Assembly: GCA_023101885.1 (NCBI GenBank)
Contig: JALPQD010000241.1
Location: forward strand, 186,001 to 250,000
Origin: Typhlomys cinereus
Taxonomy: Eukaryota; Chordata; Mammalia; Rodentia; Platacanthomyidae
Reading direction: 5' to 3'
Length of the DNA stretch: 64,000 nt
Part shown: positions 24,542 to 35,936 of the stretch, one piece after another
Numbering within the stretch: position 1 is the first letter of the stretch
Layout: every line of letters begins with the position of its first letter
The notes under the pieces: generated by a model
Told to the model about the DNA's origin: nothing
The model's input: only the letters and a program-made list of their open reading frames with translations
The model's database searches: none
Position numbers and translations under genes: made by a program

Positions 24542-27500
24542 CTAGGATCCACCTATTAGGGAGTATATATGGCAATTAATTTTCCATGTCTGGGATACTT
24601 CACTTAATATAATTGTTTCTAATTCCATCCATTTCCTGGGAAATTCCATTAATTCATCATTTTTGATGGCTGAGTAATATTCCATTGTATAAATGTACCG
24701 CATTTTTCTTATGCACGCATCAACTGTTGGACATTTGGGTTGATTCCATGACTTTGCTATTGTAAACAGTGCTGCTATGAACATGGTCGAGCTTGTGATA
24801 TTGAGGTGAATTTTTGCTGTATGGAGGGTTATTCCCAAAAGTGGAAAAGCAGGATCATATGGCATTTCAATCTTTAATTTCTTTAAGAATCACTAGACAG
24901 CTTGCCAGAGTGGTTGTACGAGCCTGCATTCCCACCAGCAATGTAGCAGAGTTCCCCTCTCTCCACATCCTCTCCAGCACTAGTTGTTTGTATTGTGGAT
25001 TTTTGCCATCCTGACTGGGGTGAGATAATATCTCAGGGAAGTTTTGATTTGCATTTCCCTGATGGCTAAGGAAGTGGAGCATTTTTAAAGATATTTGTTA
25101 GACATTTTAATGTCATCCCTGGTAAAATTTCTTTTAAGTTCCAGGGCCCATTTTTTAATTGGGCCATTGGTTTCCTTGGTGTTTAATTTTCTAAGTTCTT
25201 TGTGCACTCTGGACAGTAGAGCTCTGTCAGATATGTGGTTAGTGAAGATTTTCTCCCATTCTGTGGGTTGCCGTTGAGCTCGTGTTACAATCTCTTTATC
25301 TGAACAGAAGCTCTTTAATTTCACAAGACCCCAACTGTTGAGAGTTGGTAGCAGTGACTGTGCCATTGGATGTCTGTTTAGGAAGTGTTGGCCTAGCCCA
25401 ATCAGCTCGAGGGAGTTCCCTATCCTTTCAACTATGGTTTTTAAAGTCTCTGGCCTTATATCAAGGTCCTTGATCCATTTGGAATTAAGTCTTGTACATG
25501 GTGACAAGTACGGGTCCAGCTTTAATCTTCTGCATGTGGAGATCCAGTTTTGCCAGCACCATTTGTTGAAGATGCTGTTCTTTTTCCATTGGATTCTTTG
25601 GGCCCCTTTGTCAAAGACCAAATGGCTGTATTTTTGTGGGGTTATATCTGGGTCTTCAACCCTTATCCATTGATCTGTGTGTCTATTTTGGAGCCAGTAC
25701 CAGGCTGTTTTTATAACTATGGATTTGTAGTATAGACTAAGGTTTGGTATGGTAATACCTCCAGCAGTGTTTTTGTTACTCAGGATTGTCTTTGCTATCC
25801 TGGGTCTTTTGTGCCTCCATATAAATTTTGAGATTGTTTGGTCAACTTCTGTGAAGAATTGCTTTGGGATTTTGATTAGTATAGCATTGAATTTATATAT
25901 TGCCTTTGGTAGGATGGTCATTTTTACGATGTTGATTCTACCAATCCAGGAACATGGGAGGTCTTTCCACCTTCTGGTGTCTTCTGCTATTTCTTTCTTT
26001 AGGGTTTTAAAGTTTTCATTGTAAAGGTCTCTTACTTCCTTGGTTAGGTTTATACCAAGGTATTTAATTTTTTTAGGGGCTACAGTAAATGGGATTGTTT
26101 CTCTCAAGGCTTTTTCACTTCTTTCATTCTGGGCATATAGGAAGGCCTCTGATTTTTGCACATTTATTTTGTATCCTGCCACCCTGCTGAACTTCTCAAT
26201 TAGTTCCAGGAGCCTCCTGGTGGAATTTTTGGATCACTCAGGTACAAGATCATGTCATCTGCAAATAGAGATAACTTGACTTCTTCCTTGCTGATTTGAA
26301 CCCCTTTAATCCACCTTTCTTGTCTTATGGCTTCAGCAAAAACTTCAAGTACAATATTGAATAGAAGTGGTGAGAGTGGACAGCCTTGTCTAGTTCCTGA
26401 TCTGGGAATGCTTCAAGTTTTTCCCCATTGAGTAGAATCCTTGTTGTGGGCTTGTTGTATACAGCTTTTATTATATTGATAAAGGTTCCTTCCATTCCAA
26501 CTTTCTCTAGAATTTTGATCATAATGGCTGTTGGATCTTGTTGAAAGCTTTTTCTGCATCTATCGAGTGTATCATGTGGTCTTGGATGTTGGACTGGTTT
26601 ATATGGTGAATTACATTTACTGATTTGCATATGTTAAACCAACCTTGTGTGCCTGGGATAAAGCCTATTTGATCACCGTGAATGATCTTTTTGATATGTT
26701 TTTTAATCTAATTTGCTAAAACTTTGTTGTGAATCTCTGCATCTGTGTTCATCAGAGAGATTGACCTGTAGTTTTCTTTTTTAAGTGTAACTTTTTTTTA
26801 GGTTTTGGGATTAGGACGATTTTAGCTTCATAGAAGGAATTTGGTAGTGTTCCTTCCTTTGCTATTTGATGAAACAGTTCCTTAAACTGTTATTGGTGTT
26901 ATTAGCTCCTTAAATTTCTGGTAGAACTCTGTGCTGAATCCATCTGGTCCAGGACATTTTTTGGTGGGAAGATTCAAGATTACTTCCTTGTTTTCCTCAT
27001 ATGTTATAGAACTCTTTAAATAATTCACAACTTCCTGATTCAATTTAGGTAAGTTGTGTTTACTTAGGATTTCATACACTTCTTTTGTGTTGTCAAATTT
27101 CACTGAGTATAAGTTTTTGAAATATGATGTTATAATTCCCTGGATTTCTTGGGTATCCGTAGTGATACCTCCATTTTCATTTCTAATTTTAATTTGGACT
27201 TTCTCTCTCTTGCTTTTGGTTAATTTAGCTAGGGGTGTATCAATCTTATTGATTTTTTCAAAAAACCAGCTTTTTGACTGGTTGATTTTCTGTATCATTT
27301 TCCTAATATCGATTTCGGATATTTCTCCCCTTACTTTGCTAATCTCCTTTCTTCTGCTGCTTTTGGGATCAAATTGCTCTAGTGTCTCTAAAGCTTTAAC
27401 CTGCATTGTTAAGTTATTTATTTCTGATGTTTACATTTTTTTGATGTAGGCATTAAGATCTATGAACTTACCTCTTAGGACAGCTTTCATTGTGTCCCAG

Positions 27501-28361
27501 AGATTTTGGTAAGGTGTATTTTCATTATCGTTCGCTTTCAGGAAATCTTGAATTTCCTTTGTAATTTCTTCCTGAATCCAATTCTCATTCAGCATCATAG
27601 TGTTAAGTTTCCAGGAGTCAGTGTATTTTCTGTTGCTTGTTGTGTTGTGGATGTCAAGTTTAGGCCATGGTGGTCTGATAGGGTATAGACCAGAATTTCA
27701 AGTTTCCTGTTTATATGGAGATTCATTTTGTGGACCAATATATGATCTATTTTGGAGAAATTTCCATGTTCTGCTGAGAAAAAATGTGTATTCTTTGGTG
27801 CATGGATGAAAAGTTGGATAGAGATCTGTAAGGTCCATTTCAGTAATGATTTGATTAAGCTCCAAAGTATCTCTGTTAGGTTTCTTACCTGTTGATCTAT
27901 CTCATGTTGAGAGGGGGGTGTTGAAATCCCCAATAATTATCATTTTGGGGTTGATTTCTCACTTTAGATGCTGTAGGGTTTGCTTAATGAATGTGGGGGG
28001 CATATTGGGTGCATATATGTTCAGTATTGTGAAATCTTCCTGGTGAATTGTACCTGTGACTAAAATGTAGTATCTATCTGTGTCTCATGATTTTTTTGGT
28101 TTGAAGTCCACTTTGTGTGATAGCATAATGGCTACCACTGCTTGTTTTCTGATTCTATTAGCTTGCAGAATTTTAGACCAGCCTTTTATTTTTAGAATGT
28201 GCCTATCTGTTATGGTGAGGTCATGTTTCCTGCAGGCAGCAGATTAATGGATTGTGATTTTTAATCCAAGTTTGTAATCTGTGTCTCTTGATTGGTGTGT
28301 TAATTCCATTAACATTTAATGTTATAATAGAGAAACTATTTTTAATTCTGGGCGTGTTATG
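24542..28361 (-). pseudogene. LINE-1 ORF2 of L1-4, broken
   Basis: The order from the N-terminus is endonuclease (28361-27600, with the SDHHG catalytic motif in the 27933-27595 piece), linker and RT fingers (27406-26882, with [19 protein letters not shown]), palm with FADDM codons at 26251-26268, then a 365-codon open stretch (26182-25085) covering thumb and C-terminal regions, and the last piece 24865-24542. By alignment with the copy at 41638 the start ATG is ACG (28353-28355). A frameshift separates FADD from GYKINVQK. It is non-functional. Confidence 0.92.
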
Positions 28362-28457
28362 TTTAGTGGCTTTTGTAAGTGTATTGTTTGACATTTAGGT
28401 TTTGGTGGTATTATATGTCCCTTCTGTTCTCCAGGATATGCCTGTGTTTTCTTTAAG

Positions 28458-29355
28458 CTAGAGTATCATTTCTAGCATTTTTTGAAGGCCTGACTTGGTG
28501 GACATGTATCCCTTCAAGTTGTCGTTGTGCTGGAAAATTTTTCTTTCTCCCTCAATGAGGATGGATAGTTTTGTGGGGTATATCAGCCTGGGTTGACATT
28601 TTTGCTCACTCAATACTTGATGTATGTCTGTCCAAGCTCTTCTTGCTTTTACTGTTTCCATTGAGAAGTCATTTGTTATTTTAATAGGTTTACCTTTAAA
28701 AGTGACTTGTTTTTTTTCCCTTGAAGCTCTCAGCACTTTTTCTTTATCTTGAATGTGGAATATTTTAACTATTATTTGCTGTGACGAGTTTCTATTTTGG
28801 TCATATCTTTTGGGGGGGATGCCTCTTGTGTATGGATGGGCCTCTCTTTTTTTAGATGAGGAAAGTTTTCCTTGATGATAATTTGAAAAATTTCCTCAGT
28901 TGTGGTATTTGAGCTGGTTAATACTCCCACTTTGTCTTCAAGGTCTGAAATTCTATTTTCTGCTTTGCTAGTTCTGCTAATAAAACTCTTTGTTAAGTTC
29001 TGTGTTAAAGATAACTTGTCTTTTAGTTCAGTTTTAAAGTCTGTTTGAGTGTTTTTACTGTTTTATGCCTGTTTTTTTTTCTTGTACTGTTTTTCTCAAC
29101 TCCTCCAAAGTGTCTGTTGTGTTCCTCTTCAAAGTGATTGATGTGGTTATTTAATTCCTCCCAGATTTCCTCTTTCATTGTATTGATCATGGTAATGATC
29201 ATGTTTTGAAAGTCGTTATCCTGGGTCAGGCTTTTTTGGCTATTTTCTGTGGGTTTGTTCTGGTTGGAGTCTATCATTATGGCATTAATTCCTTCAGTGG
29301 GAGATTCTTTTTCTTGGGTGTTGTTTCTCATGCATTTGTACTTTGACTTGGGCAT
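28458..29355 (-). pseudogene. LINE-1 ORF1 of L1-4, broken
   Basis: ORF1p is the trimeric RNA-binding chaperone of LINE-1. The N-terminus starts MPKSKYKCMRNNTQEKES (29355) and runs into a coiled-coil region (FQNMIITMINTMKEEIWEEL), then frameshifts. The C-terminal domain is at 28736-28458 with FKGKPIKITNDFSMETVKAR and LSEQKCQPRLIYPTKLS. Relative to the copy at 42603, about 120 bp around the start of the RRM is missing at about 28909. It is not translatable as one protein. Confidence 0.9.
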
Positions 29356-29701
29356 TGTAATTTTAACTATTAAGATCTTCTTTCAATTTCTGTGCATTTT
29401 TCACTGAACTGAATTATTTGGCCTGGGGTTTGATGTTGAATTGGGGGGGTATCTTACCTACATCATGGTGAGTCCCGGGCAGGTGGGTAAAGGGAGGAGG
29501 TGGTGCTGGCGGGGCGCTAATTAACCTGGGGAGCTGGGGCGTGGCCCAGTGGGTCCTCCCCGGCTGGTCCGCTCGCTCCCCCACTCCAGCTGGCTGGTGG
29601 CAGGAGCTGGATCTTGGGATTTGAGGTTGGGAGGGGAGAGCTTACCTAGGTTGCCAGGAGTCCCGGCTGGACTTCCAACTCCCAGGTGGGTGGGGAAAGG
29701 G
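29356..29701 (-). promoter_or_regulatory. LINE-1 5' UTR of L1-4, partial tandem monomers
   Basis: This is a G/C-rich leader upstream of ORF1. A phrase with CTTACCTA..GAGTCCCGG..GGTGGGTAAAGGG appears at about 29449-29494 and again, diverged, at 29639-29700, suggesting two monomers about 190 bp apart as in rodent LINE-1 promoters. Its CpG content is lower than in the copy at 43278-43683, consistent with CpG decay. The 5' end stops mid-monomer at the target duplication. Confidence 0.75.
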
Positions 29702-29712
29702 CTGCTTTTCTT

Positions 29713-30037
29713 TTCTTTCTTTTTTTAAAATTTTTTTATTATTATTTATTATGTATACAATTGTGTGTATGCATATGTATGTGTGTGTGTGTGTGTGTGT
29801 GTATGTGTGTGTGTGTGTGTGTGTAGAATCACGGACGAATTCGGGAACCACCATGGACGCCTCCACCTCCTCCTTGTTTACTCTGCCCTGGGATTCACAC
29901 GCTCCGCCCTACCAGGACCACAAACGCAGGCCGCCCCTGGTTCCGCCTGGCGTCTCTGTACATGGGGTCTAGGATCTGAATTTAGGACCTTCCACCTGTA
30001 AGGCAGAGGCTTAATCCCTGAGGCACCTCTCCAGCCC
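29713..30037 (-). mobile_element. Young tRNA-derived SINE, copy 2
   Basis: Full-length minus-strand copy with the tRNA-like head at 30037 (GGGCTGGAGAGGTG), GC-rich body, long TG repeat (29777-29823) and T-rich end. It is flanked by CTGCTTTTCTT at 29702-29712 and 30038-30048. The left duplication is also the 5' target duplication of the neighbouring LINE-1, so this SINE landed in that same site afterwards. Confidence 0.93.
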
Positions 30038-30048
30038 CTGCTTTTCTT

Positions 30049-31100
30049 GTTTTATTATATTCTGAGCTTATCCTGCACAACCTTCTTGCTTGGCATAGGC
30101 ATAAGTCACTATTCTTGTCAAGATGAAAGTTTATGTCATAGACTCAAGAATTGTTTCCTGATACGATGATTCTGAACTTTCTTTTAAGGACTGATTGAAC
30201 TGTACTGTACATATTTTGGCATATTTTATTGGCATGCTCATCTCGTCGAAAGTATTTCTTTGTATTCCTTATAACTCTTTACTTCATCCCTGTGTTATTG
30301 AGAAGTATGTGTTCAATATCCAAACTTGGATAGTTTACTAGCTATTTTTCTATTATTTAAAACTAAAATTCTTTATAGTCAAACAACGAAGTTTGTGTGA
30401 CTTAAATTATTTTGAATTTGCTGAGGCTTATTTTATGTTACAAAATAAATTTTTTTTAGTGAATATTTCATGTATTCTTGAAAACAGTACACAAGCTTCA
30501 TTGTGATGTATGCTTGAAAACAGTGTTAAGGTTCAGTATTCTCAAATGTCAACATGGTCACACTGGATGATGCCTAGGTTTTCTAAAACTGTACTAATAT
30601 TTTTTTCATTTGCTTGCTTGATATATTACTATAATTTGTTATTAGCATCAATTTATCATCTTTTGCTTCCTATATTTTAACATCTTAATGATAAATACAT
30701 GTGTATTTATGAATGGTTTGTCTTTTTAGTGAAACAATTCCATTATCAAATAGTAATATGTGTTTTTTTAATCTCCAGAAATATTTCATATTTTGCAATC
30801 TACATGGCCTGATATAATATAGTAAATTCCATTCCTTCTTCAGTCAGTCCATTCATGACTTTTATATTTTATATGTTCTATAACATGTAAATGTTATATC
30901 TTAAGTATGTATATTAAAGGCAGCATATATTAGTTTAATTTTTTCAAAGCAAAATAACATGCTACTTGCTTTAACTTTTATATGCCTTTTAATAAAGGTA
31001 TCAGTAGTTACTGAAATCAATGATAAAGCTGATTTCAAATCTATCACTATATTATTTTAAAATGTAGATTCCATGCATTCTCAGTCCTCTTCCTCACATA
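30049..31100 (-). mobile_element. Ancient LINE-1 fragment, left part of the split element
   Basis: Continues the ancient LINE-1 of 21930-23698 toward its 5' side. Antisense phrases of the linker and endonuclease domain are visible in order: TTACTTCATCCCTGTGTTATTGAGAAG, AATTTGCTGAGGCTTATTTTATG, GAATATTTCATGTATTCTTGAAAACAG, TATGTTCTATAACATG. It is heavily diverged and without a reading frame. The right limit is approximate. Confidence 0.68.
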
Positions 31101-31235
31101 TTTGCCTGTTTTGAGACTCTATTTTGCACAGTAATGCAGGAATGTGAAATGATTGTGCAAGTTCCAACCGTCTTTAAAAGTCAATGGATAAACATAATTA
31201 TTTTTTAATCCTTTCTTCAAAATATTAAAAAATAA

Positions 31236-31520
31236 TAGCTGGAGAGGTGGTTCAGTGGCAAAAGCACTTCGTTTGTAAAGGTGAAGATAATAGTTCCAAT
31301 TCCCAGAACTTATGTAGACCCAGGAAGGTTATGCTTTTCCGAAATCCCAATTCTCAGGAGGTGAGACAGGAAAAACCTCAACTAGCTAGTCAGCTGGATT
31401 AGTGGATCAACAATTCTGAGTTTCATTCAGAGATCTTGCCTTAATAAATAAAATAGAGCTCATTTAAGGAGATAACCAATGTCATCTTTGGGTCTCTGCA
31501 TGTATGTATGTCCCCCTACA
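31236..31520 (+). mobile_element. B3-like SINE
   Basis: The tRNA-like head AGCTGGAGAGGTGGTTCAGTGGCAAAAGCACT is followed by a B-box-like GTTCCAATTCCC, then a B1-like middle (CCCAATTCTCAGGAGGTGAGACAGG), AGAGATCTTGCCTTAATAAATA and a decayed 3' part. Diverged by many substitutions, so it is an old insertion. Confidence 0.78.
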
Positions 31521-32604
31521 AACAAAGATAACAAAGTAACATGTTACACTAAGAACCATGAGTCTTATTTTTCATAAAATATATTTGAAGGTACTTTGAA
31601 CAAGGTTCCTTCTTATAGTGTGTCTTCCATGAGGGAGTGGGCACCTGTCCAATGTATTGGCAAATAGTCATATTTTTGTGAATTTGCCTCAGCTGTCAAC
31701 ATTTTATACTTTGTGATTTTGGTGTCGTTAGCCATCTCAAGGGCTCTCTTGGTGTGACGTCTTTTCATGACCACTTCTAAACCACTGGTCACTTCTTCAC
31801 AATCCCTCCCTCAGTGTGCTAGTGCATCTGTCCTCATTAAGTTTATCTAGATGGGTGTCTATAGTCTCTTCTGTGGTGAATGTGTCTATGTTTTGGCCAG
31901 GGCTTTTTCTCTATGAATTGGTTTATATTTCTTAAATTTGACTTACTGCATCCTTATGGAGTTTGGGGGTATTTTCATCTCATCAGCCAATATTCTTTGA
32001 ATGATCCATTTTGAGTCATGTGAGTGAATAAGAAATCTCCATTTTTATCTAATGTTTTTGGTATAGGATTTGAACATTGGATTTGCATGAAAAGGGGCTT
32101 GGAGAATTTTTGAAAGAAGGGATCTGGTTTGTCACTATTATGATGTGCACTTGCTACTACTTACCAGGTGATTTGCGACTCGAGGAACTGACAGTGAACT
32201 TTTCACACAATAATCCAAAGTGATTATATGTGCTAACTGAAAATTGATCTAATATAAAGGTGATTATTAAACAGGTGAAGCTAAAATTTGAGGGTAAAAC
32301 TATGATAAGCAAAGTTAATGATTCCATATTTTCCTTACTACTGTTTATTCCTTATAGGTATTTTTCTATTTTAATTATATTTTCTCATAGAATTTGCAAT
32401 CAACATTTGATGTTATCACACTTTACCTTCAAATACTATACTTATACTACCTTACATAAAGCAATGAGCCCTTAAAACAATATGCTTTGTATCCTTTCTT
32501 ACTTACCTTTTGTTTATTGCCGTGTTACAAATTTACATATGTCTTAGACTACAAATTCTATTTTTCATTTATATAGCAAATTAGTCCTCAGAGTCATTAC
32601 AATC
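31521..32604. other. Intergenic DNA, nothing recognised
   Basis: Unassigned sequence between the B3-like SINE and the L1-A target site. No exon, RNA gene or repeat edge was identified. Confidence 0.55.
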
Positions 32605-32620
32605 AAAAAATGGCTTTTTT

Positions 32621-32680
32621 TTTTGCTGTGCCACCGAGTTTTCTTTTTATTGCTGAATATTTGCCAATTTCTATTTATTA
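32621..32680 (-). other. Probable 3'-transduced segment of L1-A
   Basis: Between the target duplication and the LINE-1 3' end lie about 57 bp of non-LINE sequence ending in an A-run on the element's sense strand. On that strand it has an AATAAA signal (plus-strand TTTATT, 32646-32651) about 20 nt before the terminal A-run. This is the expected outcome when transcription reads past the LINE-1 signal and uses a downstream one. A composite tail is the alternative. Confidence 0.6.
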
Positions 32681-33741
32681 TTATTATTATTTTTAATTAT
32701 ATATTTAATTTAATTTTTAGTTCTCTCCCTCCCTCCTCCTCCCCCCCGAACCCGCTGCTCCCCCTTCCCTCACCCCTCCCGCCCCATCCCCCCGTGCCTC
32801 CCGCCCCGATTCCCAGAGTCCTTTCTTGTGCATGCCTGACTCTCCTCTGGGCCCTCCTCTCCGATGACGTACAAGGACACAGTGGCATTTCCCTGAACCC
32901 TTTCCTGTGTTCCCCTTAAGCCTAGGAACACTACTGTGGCTGTCAATCCCTTGCCTCCAAGGATCTTGGTGCCTTTAGCAGATGCTAGACTTTGTGAGGT
33001 CAATAGTGTGTTGGACATTGCGCTGGGCATGCAATGTCCAATTATGATTGCTTTGGTCCCTAACTTGTGTGGAGTATCTTGCAAATCATTGCTCCTCCCA
33101 TCCTTTTGCTCTTACACTCTTACCGCCCCCTCTTCCGCAAATATCCCTGAGCTTCAGGATGGGGAGAGATTAAGCTGGCCTAGTTCTAGGTGGTTGATAT
33201 AGAGTCTCTGAAGTTCTGGATAGTGGTTAGTTGATTTTCTTTTGCAGTTTTGCTGCTCCTGTAATGCCCTTCACTCCATCGTGATGGACACTGTATGTCA
33301 CCCCCTGGCCAGAGACAGAAAGCTGTTAAACTGGAGTCTTATTATAAGAGCACATTCAAGGGTAGATGTAATACTTATACCCAAAAGTGGAATCGCAGGG
33401 TCATATGGCATTAGGCAATGAGAGGGGTCAAATTTGCAAACCCATTTGCAAAATGGTTACTTTTTAATCTGCCGGACTATGTGCCCTCCCCTTCTGGTGA
33501 GTTCATACCCCTTTAGTTGTAAATGATCAAGAACGAATTGTGAATTTAACTAGGTGTCACGTTACTTTCTTGCAGTCCTTCATGGAGGATTATTTTCTCT
33601 ACTGTAACATGGTACACTTCTCTCCTTGTTTCTGGTGTGGCCCTCCAACCCCATCCCTCCTGTTCATAATCCTTGCAATTACTGTAGGAAATACATAGAT
33701 TTACCTATGAGAGTCTCAAGATGGGGTGGGTGGGTTTGGTA

Positions 33742-35904
33742 TTAGGAGCCACCAATTAGGGAGTACATATGGCGCTTAATTTTCTGGGTCTGGGATACTT
33801 CACTTAATATAATTGTTTCTAATGACATCCATTTCCCGGCAAATAACAGTAATTCATCATTTTTGATGGCTGAGTAGTACTCCATTGTATAGATGTACCA
33901 CAGTTTCATTATCCACTCGTCAACTGTTGGACATTTGGGTTGATTCCATGTCTTTGCTATTGTAAACAGTGCTGCTATGAACATGGTCGTGCTCGTGCTA
34001 TTGAGGTGAACCTCTGCTATATGGGGGGTTATACCCAAAAGTGGAATCGCAGGGTCATATGGCATTTCAATCTCTAATTTCTTTAAGAATCTCCAGATGG
34101 CTCGCCAGAGTGGCTGTATGAGCCTGCATTCCCACCAGCAATGTAGGAGAGTCCCCCTCTCTCCACATCCTCTCCAGCATTTGTTGTTGTGTGTGTTGTG
34201 GATTTTTGCCATCTTGACCGGGGTAAGATGATATCTCACAGAAGTTTTGATTAGCATTTCCCTGATGGATAAAGAAGTGGAGCATTTTTTAAGATATTTG
34301 TTAGACATTTTAATGTCATCCCTGGTAAAGTTTCTTTTAAGTTCCAGGGCCCATTTTTTAATTGGGCCATTGGTTTCCTTGGTGTTTAGTTTTCTAAGTT
34401 CTTTGTGCACTCTGGACAGTATAGCTCTATCAGATATGTGGTTAGTGAAGATTTTCTCCCATTCTGTGGGTTGCCGTTGAGCTCGTATTACAATCTATCT
34501 GAACAGAAGCTCTTTAATTTCACAAGGTCCCAACTGTTGAGAGTTGGTAGCAGTGACTGTGCCATTGGATGTCTGTTTAGGAACTGTTGGCCTAGCCCAA
34601 TCAGCTCAAGGGAGTTCCCTATCCTTTCAACTATGGTTTTTATAGTCTCTGACCTTATATCAAGGTCATTGATCCATTTGGAATTAAGTCTTGTACATGG
34701 TGACAAGTATGGGTCCAGCTTTAATCTTCTGCATGTGGAGATCCAGTTTTGCCAGCACCATTTGTTGAAGATGCTGTTCTTTTTCCACTGGATTCTTTGG
34801 GCCCCTTTGTCAAAGAACAAATGGCTGTAATTTTGTGGGCTTATATCTGGGTCTTCAACCCTTATCCATTGATCTGTGTGTCTATTTTGGAGCCATTACC
34901 AGGCCGTTTTTATAGCTATGGATTTGTAATAGAGACTAAAGTTCGGTATGGTAATACCTCCAGCAGTGTTTTTGTTACTCAGGATTGTCTTTGCTATCCT
35001 GGGTCTTTTGTGCCTCCATATGAACTTTGAGATTGTTTGGTCAACTTCTGTGAAGAATTTCTTTGGGATTTTAATTGGTATAGCATTAAATTTGTATATT
35101 GCCTTTGGTAGGATGGTCATTTTTACGATGTTGATTCTACCAATCCAGGAACATGGGAGGTCTTTCCACCTTCTGGTGTCTTCTGCTATTTCTTTCTTTA
35201 GGGTTTTAAAGTTTTCATTGTAAAGGTCTTTTACCTCCTTGATTAGGTTTATACCAAGGTATTTAATTTTTTTAGGGGCTATAGTAAATGGGATTGTTTC
35301 TCTCAAGGCTTTTTCACTTCTTTCACTCTGGGCATATAGGAAGGCCTCTGATTTTTGCACATTTATTTTGTATCCTGCCACCCTGCTGAACTTCTCAATT
35401 AGTTCCAGGAGCTTCCTGCTGGAGGTTTTGGGATCACTCAGGTATAAGATCATGTCATCTGCAAATAGGGATAGTTTGACTTCTTCCTTGCTGATTTGAA
35501 TCCCTCTTATGTCCCTTTCTTGTCTTATGGCTTCAGCTAAGACTTCAAGTACAATATTGAATAGAAGTGGTGAGAGTGGACAGCCTTGTCTAGTTCCTGA
35601 TGGAAGTGGGAATTCTTCCAATTGTTCCCCATTGAGCATAATCCTTGCTAAGGGCTTGTTGTATACAGCTTTTATTATATTGATAAAGGTTCCTTCCATT
35701 TCTACTGTCTCTAGCATTTTAATCATAAAAGGCTGTTGGATCTTGAAAAGCTTTTTCTGCATCTATCGAGAGTATCATGTGGTCTTGGACTTTGGACTGG
35801 TTTACATGATGAATTACATTAATTTTCATTTATTTTTTTAAATTTTTTTATTATTTATTCAATTGCGCGTGTGTGCACGTGTGTGTGTATGTATGTTTGT
35901 GTGT

Positions 35905-35936
<32 letters not shown>

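Larger units (their letters stand above)
23708..29701 (-). mobile_element. Nearly full-length LINE-1 (L1-4)
   Basis: This is the complete order on the minus strand: 5' UTR (29701-29356), ORF1, ORF2, 3' UTR and A-tail, about 6.0 kb. The flanks share CTGCTTTTC (23699-23707 and 29702-29710), read here as its target duplication. It interrupts an ancient LINE-1. ORF1 and ORF2 are both broken, so it is a dead copy, yet much of ORF2 (25085-26182) is still open. Confidence 0.93.
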
